Source: Scatosoma sp045542595
Lineage (GTDB): Bacteria; Bacillota; Clostridia; Christensenellales; Borkfalkiaceae
Assembly: GCA_045542595.1 (NCBI GenBank)
Contig: JAZQLI010000039.1
Location: forward strand, 1-54,462
Reading direction: 5' to 3'
DNA: 54,462 bases
The first letter of the stretch is position 1. The number at the start of each line of letters is the position of its first letter. Under the pieces are notes generated by a model, which had not been told where the DNA came from, made no database searches, and saw only the letters and a list, made by a program, of their open reading frames with translations. This document shows positions 1 to 8,106 of this stretch, piece by piece. Both the position numbers and the translations under genes were made by a program.

Positions 1-1176
1 GGTTTCAAACTGCTCTCTCGTCCAAGTAATACGAACCTTTCTAACGTTCCCTGAAGTTTCCAATACGTTTTGGTTATTATTCAAACGTACTGTCCCATGG
101 TCATTCGTCTTAATCCAACCAAATTGTCTTGAAGTATAAACATCAAAGGTTATCGCATTCACTTTACTATTGCTGAATACGAAGTTCAACCAGTCTATAT
201 CAATATAAACAGCTGCATTTGCTACGTTATACAATCCATCCGTACCGTAAGCTTTATTCGCCGTACCGTCCGTGTTAATTTCTGCAATAGACAAAGGAAG
301 TTCACCAGGATTTTCTGCACTATTTAACATTGACTCCGGCTTAAGTCCGCCTACTACAATCGGGCTCACCTTGCCGTCTTCATAATTGAAGCTCGTGTAA
401 TCAACGGCTACCTGATAGCTATCCGACTTATTACCAAGGCTTGCCGTAATTGTTGCAAGTCCTGCGCCCACTGCGGTTACCTTACCGTTTTTATCTACGG
501 TTGCGACATTTTCATCCGAGCTTCTCCAAGCCACGCCATATTGCGAGGGGGAAACGATTGCGCTAAGTTGCACTTCATCACCCGTAGAAACGTAGCTAAC
601 ACCCTCTTTATCAAGCGTAACCGACGCATCGGAGATTGCTGCCGTGTAGGTTTTCAAGATAGCTTGGTCATAACCGTCGTTCAAAGCCCAAGAAGCCGAA
701 TACGCAATGCTACGCGTTTGCGCATTGCTTACCGTTTTCGTTTCAACAAGCTCCTCGCCATTATAAATTTTTACGTACGATTCCGCCGTAATTTCCGTTA
801 AATAATCCGTAGCGGGTATGTTTACAAGCGCAGTGTACCAACGCGTACCGTCATTGAGCCATTTATCGGTTTTTGCGTCCATGACAGTCTCCTCGGTGTC
901 CCCCGAAGCGGTAAACGATACGGTCGTTCCCCATACATACGTATAAGTGTCGGTAGAATACTGGGTTTGAAGTTGTTGCTTATACAAATCATTTACGTCC
1001 GTTACGAAACGGATACCTGCAGGGTCATCCGTTCTTACCTGCGCACCCCCTACCATTTCAAACTTTGCAGTTTCTACGGGTTCGTTTGCACTAGCCGTTG
1101 TAACGGCTATCCCGACGCTTAAAGAAGCCACAAAAGCCAATGTTGCTAATCCTAAAAATTTCTTTTTTAATTCCAT
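1..1176 (-). CDS. Secreted Ig-like (BIG_2) surface protein, C-terminus beyond window
   Basis: An open frame starts at ATG 1176, with AGGAGG about 9 nt upstream, and runs off the left edge without a stop (392 codons seen). The first ~30 residues are a signal peptide: a KKK cluster, then a hydrophobic stretch ending TTASA before NEPVE. Residues ~40-175 resemble an N-terminal module common in clostridial surface proteins (G-x-x-VR-x-x-x-P-x-GIRF start, later a RSIAYSAS stretch). Residues ~185-250 look like a bacterial Ig-like group 2 domain, with VTLD, WRSSDENVATVD and G-x-VTAVGAGLATIT. This predicts a large exported or cell-wall protein. Its ligand is unknown. It lies just downstream of the sugar-type operon, so a role in binding or processing that substrate is possible but unproven. 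Confidence 0.85.
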   Translation of the reverse strand, partial: MELKKKFLGLATLAFVASLSVGIAVTTASANEPVETAKFEMVGGAQVRTDDPAGIRFVTDVNDLYKQQLQTQYSTDTYTYVWGTTVSFTASGDTEETVMDAKTDKWLNDGTRWYTALVNIPATDYLTEITAESYVKIYNGEELVETKTVSNAQTRSIAYSASWALNDGYDQAILKTYTAAISDASVTLDKEGVSYVSTGDEVQLSAIVSPSQYGVAWRSSDENVATVDKNGKVTAVGAGLATITASLGNKSDSYQVAVDYTSFNYEDGKVSPIVVGGLKPESMLNSAENPGELPLSIAEINTDGTANKAYGTDGLYNVANAAVYIDIDWLNFVFSNSKVNAITFDVYTSRQFGWIKTNDHGTVRLNNNQNVLETSGNVRKVRITWTREQFET

Positions 1177-1307
1177 ACTGATTCTACCTCCTGGTCGCCG
1201 TTAGACCAATAAATTACATTATCATCACCTATAACCGACGCAGTAATGACATCGTTTTCGCTCAAAGTTTTAATCTTTATGAGCGGTGCCAAATAGTTCT
1301 TTAACAT
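1167..1307 (-). CDS. 46-residue peptide preceding the surface protein
   Basis: This small gene has its own ribosome site (GGAGGA, 3 nt before ATG 1307). It overlaps the start of the surface-protein gene by 10 nt, which suggests translational coupling. The sequence begins MLKNYLAPLIKIKTLSEND and continues VITASVIGDD, ending acidic and aromatic (YWSNGDQEVESVWN). It has no signal peptide, membrane segment or cysteine. The layout (K-x-Y-x-x-P, a short IKTLSEND stretch, DVITAS, then acidic/Trp residues) resembles very short proteins often seen in gut Clostridia and Bacteroidota as MKK-x-YxxPxxxxxxxxxxDVITxS. I do not know a function for them. A coupling leader or a minimal precursor peptide are both open. 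Confidence 0.6.
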   Translation of the reverse strand: MLKNYLAPLIKIKTLSENDVITASVIGDDNVIYWSNGDQEVESVWN

Positions 1308-1377
1308 AAGTCCTCCTACAAAATTTATTCTAATATAGCATTTAAACTATTTTAGTTTATTTAATTAGGGTTTTGCA

Positions 1378-2646
1378 TCAATTATCTTGATGCACTTTCA
1401 CAAGCGTACCACCCTGCAATCGAGATTCCTCAGCAGCAATCCCCATCAAATGACTTTCCACCGAAGCTTCAAAAGAAGTAACGCTACTTGCTTGACCTTC
1501 TAACATATCATACAAATTTTTTATCAAATAATAATCTCCGCCACCATGTGCGTAGCCCTGTGTATTTATTATTGAAAAATCAATTTTTTCTTTTTCGCAA
1601 CCGTATTTTTTTATGTATAAACAATGTTCGGTATCGTCAAGTACTATTTCTCCTGTCGTACCGTGAAAACTTATCTTTCGCCCGTGATCCGCCGTGAATC
1701 CAGTCATAGTCAAAGTAGCTTTTACACCGTTCTCAAAAGACATTTGCGTTATTTGATGATCTACAACGTCATTATCGCAAGCAAATACGCATCTTCCGTA
1801 AGGTCCTTCTTCTATCGCTTTTTGCAATTTTTCTTCCGTAAGAGGTGCGTTTGCCGCAACGTTATACGGCCAAGAATCCGCAGGCTTATTTATCGACCAT
1901 TTATCAATATATAAACGCTTTGCACTATACGGACATTCGTTCATATATTTACATTCCGTACAACGCTCCGCCGCGTCGGCAGGGGCATTTTGCTTATTGA
2001 AATAAGTAAGGTCGCCAATAGATGAAACGCCAACGCATTTCGATCCCGCATAATACTGTAACAAATCAAGGTCGTGACAGCATTTTGCTAAAATCATAGG
2101 TGCGGCTGAATTGCGGTTTCTCCAATTACCACGGACGTAACTATGCGCTTGATGCCAATACGCTACTTGTTCCAGCGCATTGATCGCAACCAACCTACCT
2201 ATCACCCCTTCGTCCATTAACTCTTTTGCTTTCAAAAAAGCAGGCGCATAACGCAAAACGTGACAAACAAGTGCTTTTTTGCCACTCTTTTTCTGCGCCT
2301 CAAGAAGATCCTCACATTCTTCTCTTTTTTCAGTAAGGGGTTTTTCCACCATGATATCATAATCACACGCAAAAGCTTTCAACGCATGACGAACATGGTC
2401 TTGGTCCTGCGTAGCAATAATTAAAATATCCGCTCGTTTTTGTTTAAAAAACTCATCTTCGTCTGTAAAACAAGCCGACTGCTCAACTCCAAATTCAGCA
2501 GAAAAGCATTGTAATCTATCCTCGCGTTTATCACAAAGCGCAACAATTTTAAACTTATCTTTCGCGTTTTGATGAATAAGTCTTCCATACGTCTTACCAC
2601 CGCGCGCCCCAACACCTAAGATTGCTACTTCGTAAATTTTTTTCAT
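1378..2646 (-). CDS. Gfo/Idh/MocA-family oxidoreductase
   Basis: A 422-residue NAD(P)-dependent sugar or sugar-acid dehydrogenase. The N-terminal Rossmann fold shows GVGARGGKTYG at residues 11-21. The family EKP motif is at 101-103, and the catalytic helix HDLDLLQYY starts at H191. A cysteine cluster (C229, C232, C238) sits between the catalytic helix and the C-terminal sheet, as in one sub-branch of the family. It has a ribosome site AGAGGTAA before ATG 2646 and lies 19 nt after the FAD oxidoreductase, so it is the third gene of the 5098-to-1378 operon. The substrate cannot be told from sequence; a glycoside or sugar acid handled with the aldolase and the FAD enzyme is likely. Confidence 0.85.
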   Translation of the reverse strand: MKKIYEVAILGVGARGGKTYGRLIHQNAKDKFKIVALCDKREDRLQCFSAEFGVEQSACFTDEDEFFKQKRADILIIATQDQDHVRHALKAFACDYDIMVEKPLTEKREECEDLLEAQKKSGKKALVCHVLRYAPAFLKAKELMDEGVIGRLVAINALEQVAYWHQAHSYVRGNWRNRNSAAPMILAKCCHDLDLLQYYAGSKCVGVSSIGDLTYFNKQNAPADAAERCTECKYMNECPYSAKRLYIDKWSINKPADSWPYNVAANAPLTEEKLQKAIEEGPYGRCVFACDNDVVDHQITQMSFENGVKATLTMTGFTADHGRKISFHGTTGEIVLDDTEHCLYIKKYGCEKEKIDFSIINTQGYAHGGGDYYLIKNLYDMLEGQASSVTSFEASVESHLMGIAAEESRLQGGTLVKVHQDN

Positions 2647-2665
2647 AATAAAATTACCTCTTTTC

Positions 2666-4066
2666 TTATTTTTTGGACATTGATTCTGAAAGTGTTTCCT
2701 GCGGCAAAATAGCCCCGTTTTCTCGCAATGTTTCGACTAAAATTTTCGTATTTAAATTACAAGCCGTTTCGCCGTTTTTAATAGCTTGAACGGCGGCAGT
2801 CCCTGCAGCTTGCCCCAACGTATAACAAACAGGCATCATACGTATAGAAGCCAACACTTGCTCGTCACACGATACAATACGTCCTGCCACCCATAAATTT
2901 TGGGACTTTTTCGGAACGAGAACGCCATAAGGAATTCCAAAATATTCTCCGCCTGTATAATGGAAGGACTCGCAGAATTCTTTGCTAAATCGCGCATATT
3001 CTTCTTTTGAAGCATCTTTCACATGTAAATCAATTTCTTGCGCATTTAAACAAACTTGATCAGGGAATTTTCTTTTATTCAAATAATCGTCCATCTCTAA
3101 ACGATATTCACCTATAATTCTACGCGAATCACGAACCCCCATCATACTTGCCGTAGTTACAAGTTCTATATTTTTAAATTCTTCTACGTGCGTTTTTTGA
3201 AACTCAAAATACTCTCTCGCCAAACGTCTTCCTATCATCATTCCATCGGAAAGAGAACGACAATTCAGCGCGTCCATTCCGAATATGTGCCCCATATTCA
3301 TCGTACCAGTATTTCCAGTCCCCACAAAAACCCCAGGCACATGCTTATCGGGATATGTAAACGGATATTCACCAGTATCCACCGCTTCTTGTATTTGCCG
3401 TCTTATACTTTTCCTTATTTGATCGCAACCAACCTCTTGCTCAATTTCTTCCCAGTCCATCCCACTTAAAATCGACATCAAAGTAGGAGCCATTGCAGGT
3501 TGCGGAACGTCAAATTCCACACCACATTTTTCAGCCAAACACGCATCACCAGTACAGTCAATGTAAGCCTTGGCTTTTACATAGCGCAATCCCTCTACGT
3601 TAGAAAGAATAACACCGTTAACAAACAATTTTTCCGCATCACAATCTGCGTCAATCACACGCGTAAAGAAACGCACTTCCACGTTTTCTTTTTGCATAAA
3701 TTCGTCTAAAACTAACTTTAATCCTTCTGGATCAAACGGCTTCCAGCTAAAATAACTTATACTTTTTCTATCCAGTGGATTATTACCCGTCAAATATCCA
3801 CGCTCATACAAAGTATCTGCGAGCTCACGCATAAATCCGCCCAAAAGCATTGTTCCTCTACGGCCCAATTCACCCATGGTCGCAACTAGTCCTGACGTAC
3901 CAGCCCCCCCTAAACAACCCATTGCTTCTACAAGCAAAACACGCATTCCCAATCGAGCCGCACAAATTGCTGCCGCACAGCCAGCTGGCCCACCGCCTGC
4001 AACAACAACATCATATCCATCCTCAACGAGAATCTCTCGGCTATACGTATATTTTCTTTGCAACAT
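2666..4066 (-). CDS. FAD-dependent oxidoreductase (FAD_oxidored type)
   Basis: A flavoprotein of about 466 residues. An N-terminal dinucleotide fold reads DVVVAGGGPAGCAAA, followed by LVEAMGCLGGAGTSG, typical of the FAD_oxidored family with homology to thiazole-synthesis and fumarate-reductase-like folds. A second FAD contact (CTGDACLAEKCG) and a C-terminal SIRMMPVCYTLGQAAGTAA close the binding site. The open frame extends to 4093, but ATG 4066 has AAGGA just upstream, while the first ATG abuts AAGG without spacing, so I prefer 4066. It is the middle gene of the aldolase / FAD / Gfo-Idh operon. It likely oxidises a sugar-derived intermediate; the substrate is not known. Confidence 0.85.
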   Translation of the reverse strand: MLQRKYTYSREILVEDGYDVVVAGGGPAGCAAAICAARLGMRVLLVEAMGCLGGAGTSGLVATMGELGRRGTMLLGGFMRELADTLYERGYLTGNNPLDRKSISYFSWKPFDPEGLKLVLDEFMQKENVEVRFFTRVIDADCDAEKLFVNGVILSNVEGLRYVKAKAYIDCTGDACLAEKCGVEFDVPQPAMAPTLMSILSGMDWEEIEQEVGCDQIRKSIRRQIQEAVDTGEYPFTYPDKHVPGVFVGTGNTGTMNMGHIFGMDALNCRSLSDGMMIGRRLAREYFEFQKTHVEEFKNIELVTTASMMGVRDSRRIIGEYRLEMDDYLNKRKFPDQVCLNAQEIDLHVKDASKEEYARFSKEFCESFHYTGGEYFGIPYGVLVPKKSQNLWVAGRIVSCDEQVLASIRMMPVCYTLGQAAGTAAVQAIKNGETACNLNTKILVETLRENGAILPQETLSESMSKK

Positions 4067-4111
4067 TTCTTCCTTCACTTCTTTGAATATCATCCTTTTT
4101 TAATTGAACAA

Positions 4112-4152
4112 GCATTACGGCTAAATTAAATCACTAATATTAACCGTAATGC
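4112..4152. repeat. Inverted repeat GCATTACGG / CCGTAATGC
   Basis: Nine-base perfect arms (4112-4120 and 4144-4152) with a 23-base AT-rich loop lie between the aldolase stop and the FAD gene. A third CCGTAATG occurs about 40 bases away inside the aldolase end (about 4190). No U-tract follows on the minus strand, so it is not an obvious terminator. An intra-operon mRNA hairpin tuning the ratio of aldolase to downstream enzymes, or a regulator site, are both possible. Confidence 0.6.
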
Positions 4153-4180
4153 CAATCTATTTCAAACGTTTAAATGAACA

Positions 4181-5098
4181 TCAATCGATATATCCGTAAT
4201 GTTTAAGCGTTGCCTTCAATCTATCCATCGTTTCCTTGGGAAGTTCGGAAAGTACAGGCTTACGGCAATAACCTGCGTCTACGCCACGAAGCTTCAAGCC
4301 TTCTTTAATAATTTGAAGCCAAAGCACATCGCCGTTGGAATCCGCTTCCGAGAAAAGGTGCAAATACGGCCAAATCTTTTCTTCGTGAGCCTTCATCGCT
4401 TCCACCGTCTTCTTTGCCTTCGCAAGGTTGTATACTTCTGCGTTCTCAGCGGGGAACAAGTTACCCGTACCGCAAACCCAACCGTCCGTCCAGCAGTTCA
4501 AGCATTCTACGGGGCATACGTCATAGCCGTAGAAAACACCGAAATTGTCGTCCGTCAAACGACGAAGGTTCTGTTGACGATACACATCTGCTTGACGTTC
4601 TTTTACAGCATCAATGCAGCCTTCGTTGTATAATTTCGCCATAAATTTATCGCTCATAAGTACCGTCGAATAATAAGGATTATGATAAAGCATTACAGGG
4701 ATTTTAATAGCATCGTGTACTGCTTTATAGTGTTCAAGCAATTCCTTCTCGTTGGGTCCCATATACCAAGGCGTTACTGCCATAATACCATCAGCACCGT
4801 CTGCGTCTGCCGCTTGCGACATTTCTACAACGTCACGCGTTCTATATGCGCCCGTAGACGCTACAACTTTAAGTCCGTTCGCGTGACCAGCTTCGATATA
4901 TGCTTTGTTTACTGCGATTTGCTCTTCTTTCGTTAAAGCAATCATTTCGCCAGTAGAGCCAGAGGGAATGATACCAGTTACGCCGTTTTCGCCCAAGAAT
5001 TTTGCTATTTCTTTGATTGCGCCAAAGTTAATAGATTCGTCCTTGTTGAAGGGGGTTATTACAGGAATGTAAATACCTTCGAGTTTTTGTCTTGCCAT
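4181..5098 (-). CDS. DapA/NanA-family aldolase
   Basis: A 305-residue TIM-barrel class I aldolase of the dihydrodipicolinate synthase / N-acetylneuraminate lyase family. The pyruvate carboxylate loop is PSGSTGE (S46-E51), the catalytic tyrosine is Y138 in LYHNP, and the Schiff-base lysine is K166 in AVKE. The protein has the usual family length. Because it heads a catabolic operon with two oxidoreductases and a divergent AraC regulator, rather than lysine genes, cleavage or condensation of a 2-keto acid (sialate, ketodeoxy-sugar acid or similar) is more likely than lysine synthesis. Start ATG 5098 has AGGAGT upstream. Confidence 0.88.
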   Translation of the reverse strand: MARQKLEGIYIPVITPFNKDESINFGAIKEIAKFLGENGVTGIIPSGSTGEMIALTKEEQIAVNKAYIEAGHANGLKVVASTGAYRTRDVVEMSQAADADGADGIMAVTPWYMGPNEKELLEHYKAVHDAIKIPVMLYHNPYYSTVLMSDKFMAKLYNEGCIDAVKERQADVYRQQNLRRLTDDNFGVFYGYDVCPVECLNCWTDGWVCGTGNLFPAENAEVYNLAKAKKTVEAMKAHEEKIWPYLHLFSEADSNGDVLWLQIIKEGLKLRGVDAGYCRKPVLSELPKETMDRLKATLKHYGYID

Positions 5099-5182
5099 AA
5101 TAGTTACTCCTAAAAATTTTATTATTTATATTGCCTTCGCAATTATAAATTCTTAACCAATAATTTCCGCACATCTTAACGA

Positions 5183-5206
5183 TGCCTAGGCAAAAAATTT
5201 ATTATA
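5183..5206 (-). promoter_or_regulatory. Aldolase operon -10 box and palindrome
   Basis: On the minus strand a TATAAT (5201-5206) precedes the aldolase gene by about 100 nt. A perfect ten-base palindrome TGCCTAGGCA (5183-5192) lies right after the predicted transcription start, a natural place for an operator of the divergent AraC protein. No good -35 is seen, as expected for an activator-dependent promoter. Confidence 0.5.
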
Positions 5207-5231
5207 CCATTAGATTATTACGGTATTTTGC

Positions 5232-5260
5232 TTGCCTTTTTTTCGAAATCCTGTTATAAT
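5232..5260 (+). promoter_or_regulatory. Promoter of the AraC regulator
   Basis: TTGCCT (5232-5237), a 17-nt spacer and a perfect TATAAT (5255-5260) precede the regulator by about 65 nt. Confidence 0.7.
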
Positions 5261-5327
5261 TATATAACAAAAATCAAAAAAAATCTATTACTGTTTTGAC
5301 TATTACTATAAGGATGTTGACTTTTTT

Positions 5328-6197
5328 ATGCTGTACGAATTTATAAAACCCTCTATTGACAAATCTCCAATCTATATCAAGGTTGACGACCCCAGCAAAG
5401 AAGAAAAATTTGCAGACTGGCATTATCACGAAGATATTGAAATGTTATGGATTAAAAAGGGCGAGCTTTATTTATCAATCAATAAGCAAGATTTTACTTT
5501 GCAAGAAGGAGACGTCTTGTTTGTTGATTCTTACGTGCCTCACACAACAAAAACGCCCATAGGAACGGAAAAAGTTCTATTACAATTTAAGCACGACTTA
5601 CTTTTGAGCGAACAGATTGATAAAATTGTTTTGAAACCATTTATAAAAAGTCCTAACCATTTTGTTGTTTTTAGGAAATCTACTCTTGCTGGACAATTGT
5701 TAATTCCTTCGTTTGAAAAAATAAACAATGAATTTATTTCTCAAAAGAAATCTTATCTGTCTTTTGTCAAAGCCTATTTTTATGAAATTTTAGCAATTTT
5801 ATATCGTTTTGGTACGCTTATGAGTCCCGACGATTATTCCCTTCCAAAACAAGCAGAACTTCTTTTTCCTGCATTACAGTATGCGGTAGAAAATATTGAC
5901 AAACCCATCTCCCTTGATGAAATAAGTAAAGTTGCACATCTCGACCGTTCTTATTTTTGTAGACTCTTTAAAAAGAGCTTGCAAATGACGTTCAGCGAAT
6001 ATTTATGTATCCTCCGTTTACAAAAAGCAGAAAAATTACTTTTAAACAGTACTAAATCAATTACCGAAATCGCTTTATCTTGTGGTTTTTGTTCTCATGC
6101 TTATTTCACAAAAATTTTTAGAGAAAAAAAAGGATTTACCCCTACGTTCTACAAGCATTTGAAGAAGCGTGTTTCTGCCCTGCCCCAAAAAAAATAA
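5328..6197 (+). CDS. AraC-family transcriptional regulator
   Basis: A 289-residue regulator. An N-terminal cupin-like sensor has WHYHEDIEMLWIKKGEL near residues 30-50 and a later DVLFVDSYVPH. Two C-terminal helix-turn-helix motifs occupy roughly residues 185-285 (ISLDEISKVAHLDRSYFCRLF and ITEIALSCGFCSHAYFTKIF). It is divergent from, and probably controls, the aldolase / FAD / Gfo-Idh operon in response to the substrate. ATG 5328 follows AAGGATG. It converges with the minus-strand element genes, with no clear GC-rich terminator in the 74-bp gap. Confidence 0.9.
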   Translation: MLYEFIKPSIDKSPIYIKVDDPSKEEKFADWHYHEDIEMLWIKKGELYLSINKQDFTLQEGDVLFVDSYVPHTTKTPIGTEKVLLQFKHDLLLSEQIDKIVLKPFIKSPNHFVVFRKSTLAGQLLIPSFEKINNEFISQKKSYLSFVKAYFYEILAILYRFGTLMSPDDYSLPKQAELLFPALQYAVENIDKPISLDEISKVAHLDRSYFCRLFKKSLQMTFSEYLCILRLQKAEKLLLNSTKSITEIALSCGFCSHAYFTKIFREKKGFTPTFYKHLKKRVSALPQKK

Positions 6198-6271
6198 ATA
6201 CTCTTAATATTATATATCACTTTAAACTATTGTCAAGATTATTCGTTAATATATAACTTGTAAAATATTTC

Positions 6272-6802
6272 CTAATTCTCCTCAAAAAGGTTAATTATGG
6301 TTATATCTTTTTCTCCGCGTTTTCTTTGATTAGCGTAATCAAAAGCCACTTTTGTTCCGCTTTTCGGCTGATATTCCACAACGCTATGTTTCGAATATTT
6401 ACGCTTAGGCGGTTGATACTGCGGATCATAATAGAAAATACAATAATCACTTGCATTTATCATTTCTTGATTGCGCTCTACGTATCGTGCTACACCTGCA
6501 TTTTCAATGCGCTCAGGCATATAAGTATCTTCAAAATCCCGAAGAATATATCCTATATACGGCTCGCCAAGTTCGGGATAGTACATCCGAACGTAAACAC
6601 GCTTAATGTGGGGATATTCTTCCCTTAACTCTTTCACAACTTCTTGACAAAAATCATCAAAGTTGCTTTTACTTCCAAACAGGAATTTATCCACGCCATT
6701 TTCCGTTATCAACCAACGTATCGTATTGGTCAATTTTTCTCTTAATTCCAGCGTTTTTTTAACGTTTCTATGACCGATAAAACAACAAACTTTTCCTTCC
6801 AT
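6272..6802 (-). CDS. SLOG-family protein (YpsA/DUF1273-like)
   Basis: A 176-residue protein with the family start CCFIGHRNV, a nucleotide-loop-like FLFGSKSNFDDFC (~residues 40-52), YPHIKRVYVR and a late YVERNQEMINASDYCIFYYD. This matches a clostridial SLOG (Rossmann-like, nucleotide or nucleotide-derivative binding) family. Such proteins are linked by comparative genomics to nucleotide signalling, but no reaction is established for this branch. It follows the DUF4085-like gene by 9 nt with AAGGTG before ATG 6802, so the two form an operon behind the structured leader at 7826-8031. Confidence 0.8.
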   Translation of the reverse strand: MEGKVCCFIGHRNVKKTLELREKLTNTIRWLITENGVDKFLFGSKSNFDDFCQEVVKELREEYPHIKRVYVRMYYPELGEPYIGYILRDFEDTYMPERIENAGVARYVERNQEMINASDYCIFYYDPQYQPPKRKYSKHSVVEYQPKSGTKVAFDYANQRKRGEKDITIINLFEEN

Positions 6803-6811
6803 CTTTTCACC

Positions 6812-7738
6812 TTAATCCTTATATTCGACTTTGACAAAATCGGGAACGTAAGACAAATAGCTCCCTTTACACTCAATAATACTTGTGCCTTGTACTGTTA
6901 GATACCAGTATTTGCTTTGCCCTTTCTTGTCTTTGTTGTCAATCATTAAATGGATTCCAAATAATCCATTCTCATAGCTCACTTCTGCATATAGTACCAT
7001 ACTCCACCCCGAGTATGGCTCTTTTCTTTTATAGTGGTAAATCCTTGTTTCTTCTCGCTCTATAATTTCACCGTTTACGACTTTTAGCGTACCTGAATCA
7101 AACATAAGGAATACGTTCCCACCTTTTCGGTAAATACGTTGTAACATCAATTCGTCATACTCGTTCGCCATAATGCGCTTAGGGAGTTTGCCTTCCGCTT
7201 TGTTTGTTTCAATTTGTGCTTTGCCTAATACCTTTTTATACTCTCGTCGGAGGTGCTTGCAATAGTCCCTTAACAAAGCCTTTACCCTTTTGCTTGCATA
7301 ACCCAAAGCAAAAATGCGAACGTCTGCCACTTCGCTCAAAATATAATCAGGTAAATGTGAAATCAATTCCAACCGCCACTTTAAATCCACGTCAAACATT
7401 TTTCGGGTAAACGCTTCGTCGTACTGATGATATTTCCCTGTTTCAAAACGCTCTCTTTCTAAAAATAACGTGATTTTTTTATACTCCATGCGCTTTTCCT
7501 TTTCTTCTTGAGATATATTCGGTTCATTTATCCAAGCGTCATATTTCTTCAAATCCTCTTGCGGATCTCTAAATTCTTCCCGCAACCTTTCATTACGTTC
7601 AAATTTCTCATATCGCTTTTGATAAACAGCCTTATAAAACGATTCGTCAAATCGTTCTGCCAATTTGCTACAACGTACGCTTCCGTCGATATAAGACAGT
7701 CTTGCCTTTACATACCACTCTCTTGTTAAATATTTCAT
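6812..7738 (-). CDS. DUF4085-like protein
   Basis: A 308-residue soluble protein starting MKYLTREWY. The middle has FDVDLKWRLELISHLPDYI, then VADVRIFALGYASKRV, and a beta-rich end. This layout matches my memory of DUF4085. No catalytic motif is visible and no function is known. The start is taken as ATG 7738 behind GGGG; a TTG one codon earlier is possible. It is the first gene after the attenuator-like leader RNA and sits directly upstream of the SLOG gene. Confidence 0.65.
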   Translation of the reverse strand: MKYLTREWYVKARLSYIDGSVRCSKLAERFDESFYKAVYQKRYEKFERNERLREEFRDPQEDLKKYDAWINEPNISQEEKEKRMEYKKITLFLERERFETGKYHQYDEAFTRKMFDVDLKWRLELISHLPDYILSEVADVRIFALGYASKRVKALLRDYCKHLRREYKKVLGKAQIETNKAEGKLPKRIMANEYDELMLQRIYRKGGNVFLMFDSGTLKVVNGEIIEREETRIYHYKRKEPYSGWSMVLYAEVSYENGLFGIHLMIDNKDKKGQSKYWYLTVQGTSIIECKGSYLSYVPDFVKVEYKD

Positions 7739-7825
7739 CAATCAACCCCAAATAAAACAAAAGAACACCAATGAGAAACCGTATATCGTTTCCCAGCGGC
7801 GTGTCTTTTTTGCCAACCGTATTAA

Positions 7826-8031
7826 ATTAAAAAAGATGCCGCCTCTTTCGAGACGACACCGCAGAAAATATCATCTCAAAAGCTGCGACACTTATTTCCA
7901 GTTACACTAACACCTTAAATGGGATTCGTATAAAGTGAGATAGATATAATCCACCAAGATTATATCCCATTTAAGACACACTATTCTACTGTTAATGTAA
8001 CATTCCTCCTGAAGTTTAGAAATAAGGTCGC
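7826..8031 (-). ncRNA. Structured leader RNA / candidate attenuator or small RNA
   Basis: This ~200-nt stretch has no credible gene but is almost wholly foldable on the minus strand. P1 pairs 7990-8001 with 7901-7912 (12 bp, one G-U). P2 pairs 7964-7975 with 7914-7925 (12 bp, perfect). P3 is a 9-bp hairpin (7958-7966 with 7943-7951, loop of six) that shares its outermost 3 bp with P2. It ends in a GAAA-loop terminator (7837-7858). The terminator 5' arm can instead pair with 7870-7877 (8 bp), a competing antiterminator. AGGAGG at 8005-8010 is followed after one base by an ATG-TTA-CAT-stop mini-frame inside P1. It begins at a perfect promoter and lies 90 nt upstream of the DUF4085-SLOG genes. 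It does not match a riboswitch I recognise. Confidence 0.7.
7837..7858 (-). terminator. Terminator ending the structured leader
   Basis: Nine base pairs closed by a GAAA tetraloop and followed by TCTTTTTT. Three of the pairs are G-U on the minus strand only, so the hairpin is strand-specific. Confidence 0.85.
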
Positions 8032-8037
8032 ATAATC

Positions 8038-8066
8038 ATTATACGGCATTTTCAAAATATTGTCAA
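8038..8066 (-). promoter_or_regulatory. Perfect consensus promoter of the structured leader
   Basis: TTGACA (8061-8066), a 17-nt spacer and TATAAT (8038-8043), reading leftward. Start of transcription is expected near 8031. It lies between the primase stop and the leader. Confidence 0.85.
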
Positions 8067-8106
8067 TGGTTTTTATAGAAAAAACAGCAACAAAAAAGAG
8101 CCTGGT

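Noticed and set aside
541..801. 86-residue plus-strand frame
   Set aside because: Antisense to the surface-protein gene; no ribosome site or protein-like composition.
5207..5231. Catabolite-response (cre) site near the aldolase promoter
   Set aside because: No match to the TG-x-x-A-x-CG-x-T-x-x-CA pattern.
6198..6271. Left boundary of the element between the AraC and SLOG genes
   Set aside because: No direct repeat, integrase or junction feature visible; the boundary cannot be placed.
7907..7981. 24-codon GTG frame inside the structured leader
   Set aside because: No ribosome site at useful distance, and both ends coincide with stems P1 and P2.
7826..8031. Retron or T-box RNA
   Set aside because: No reverse transcriptase nearby; no T-box TGG-x-ACC antiterminator signature or tRNA-synthetase target gene.
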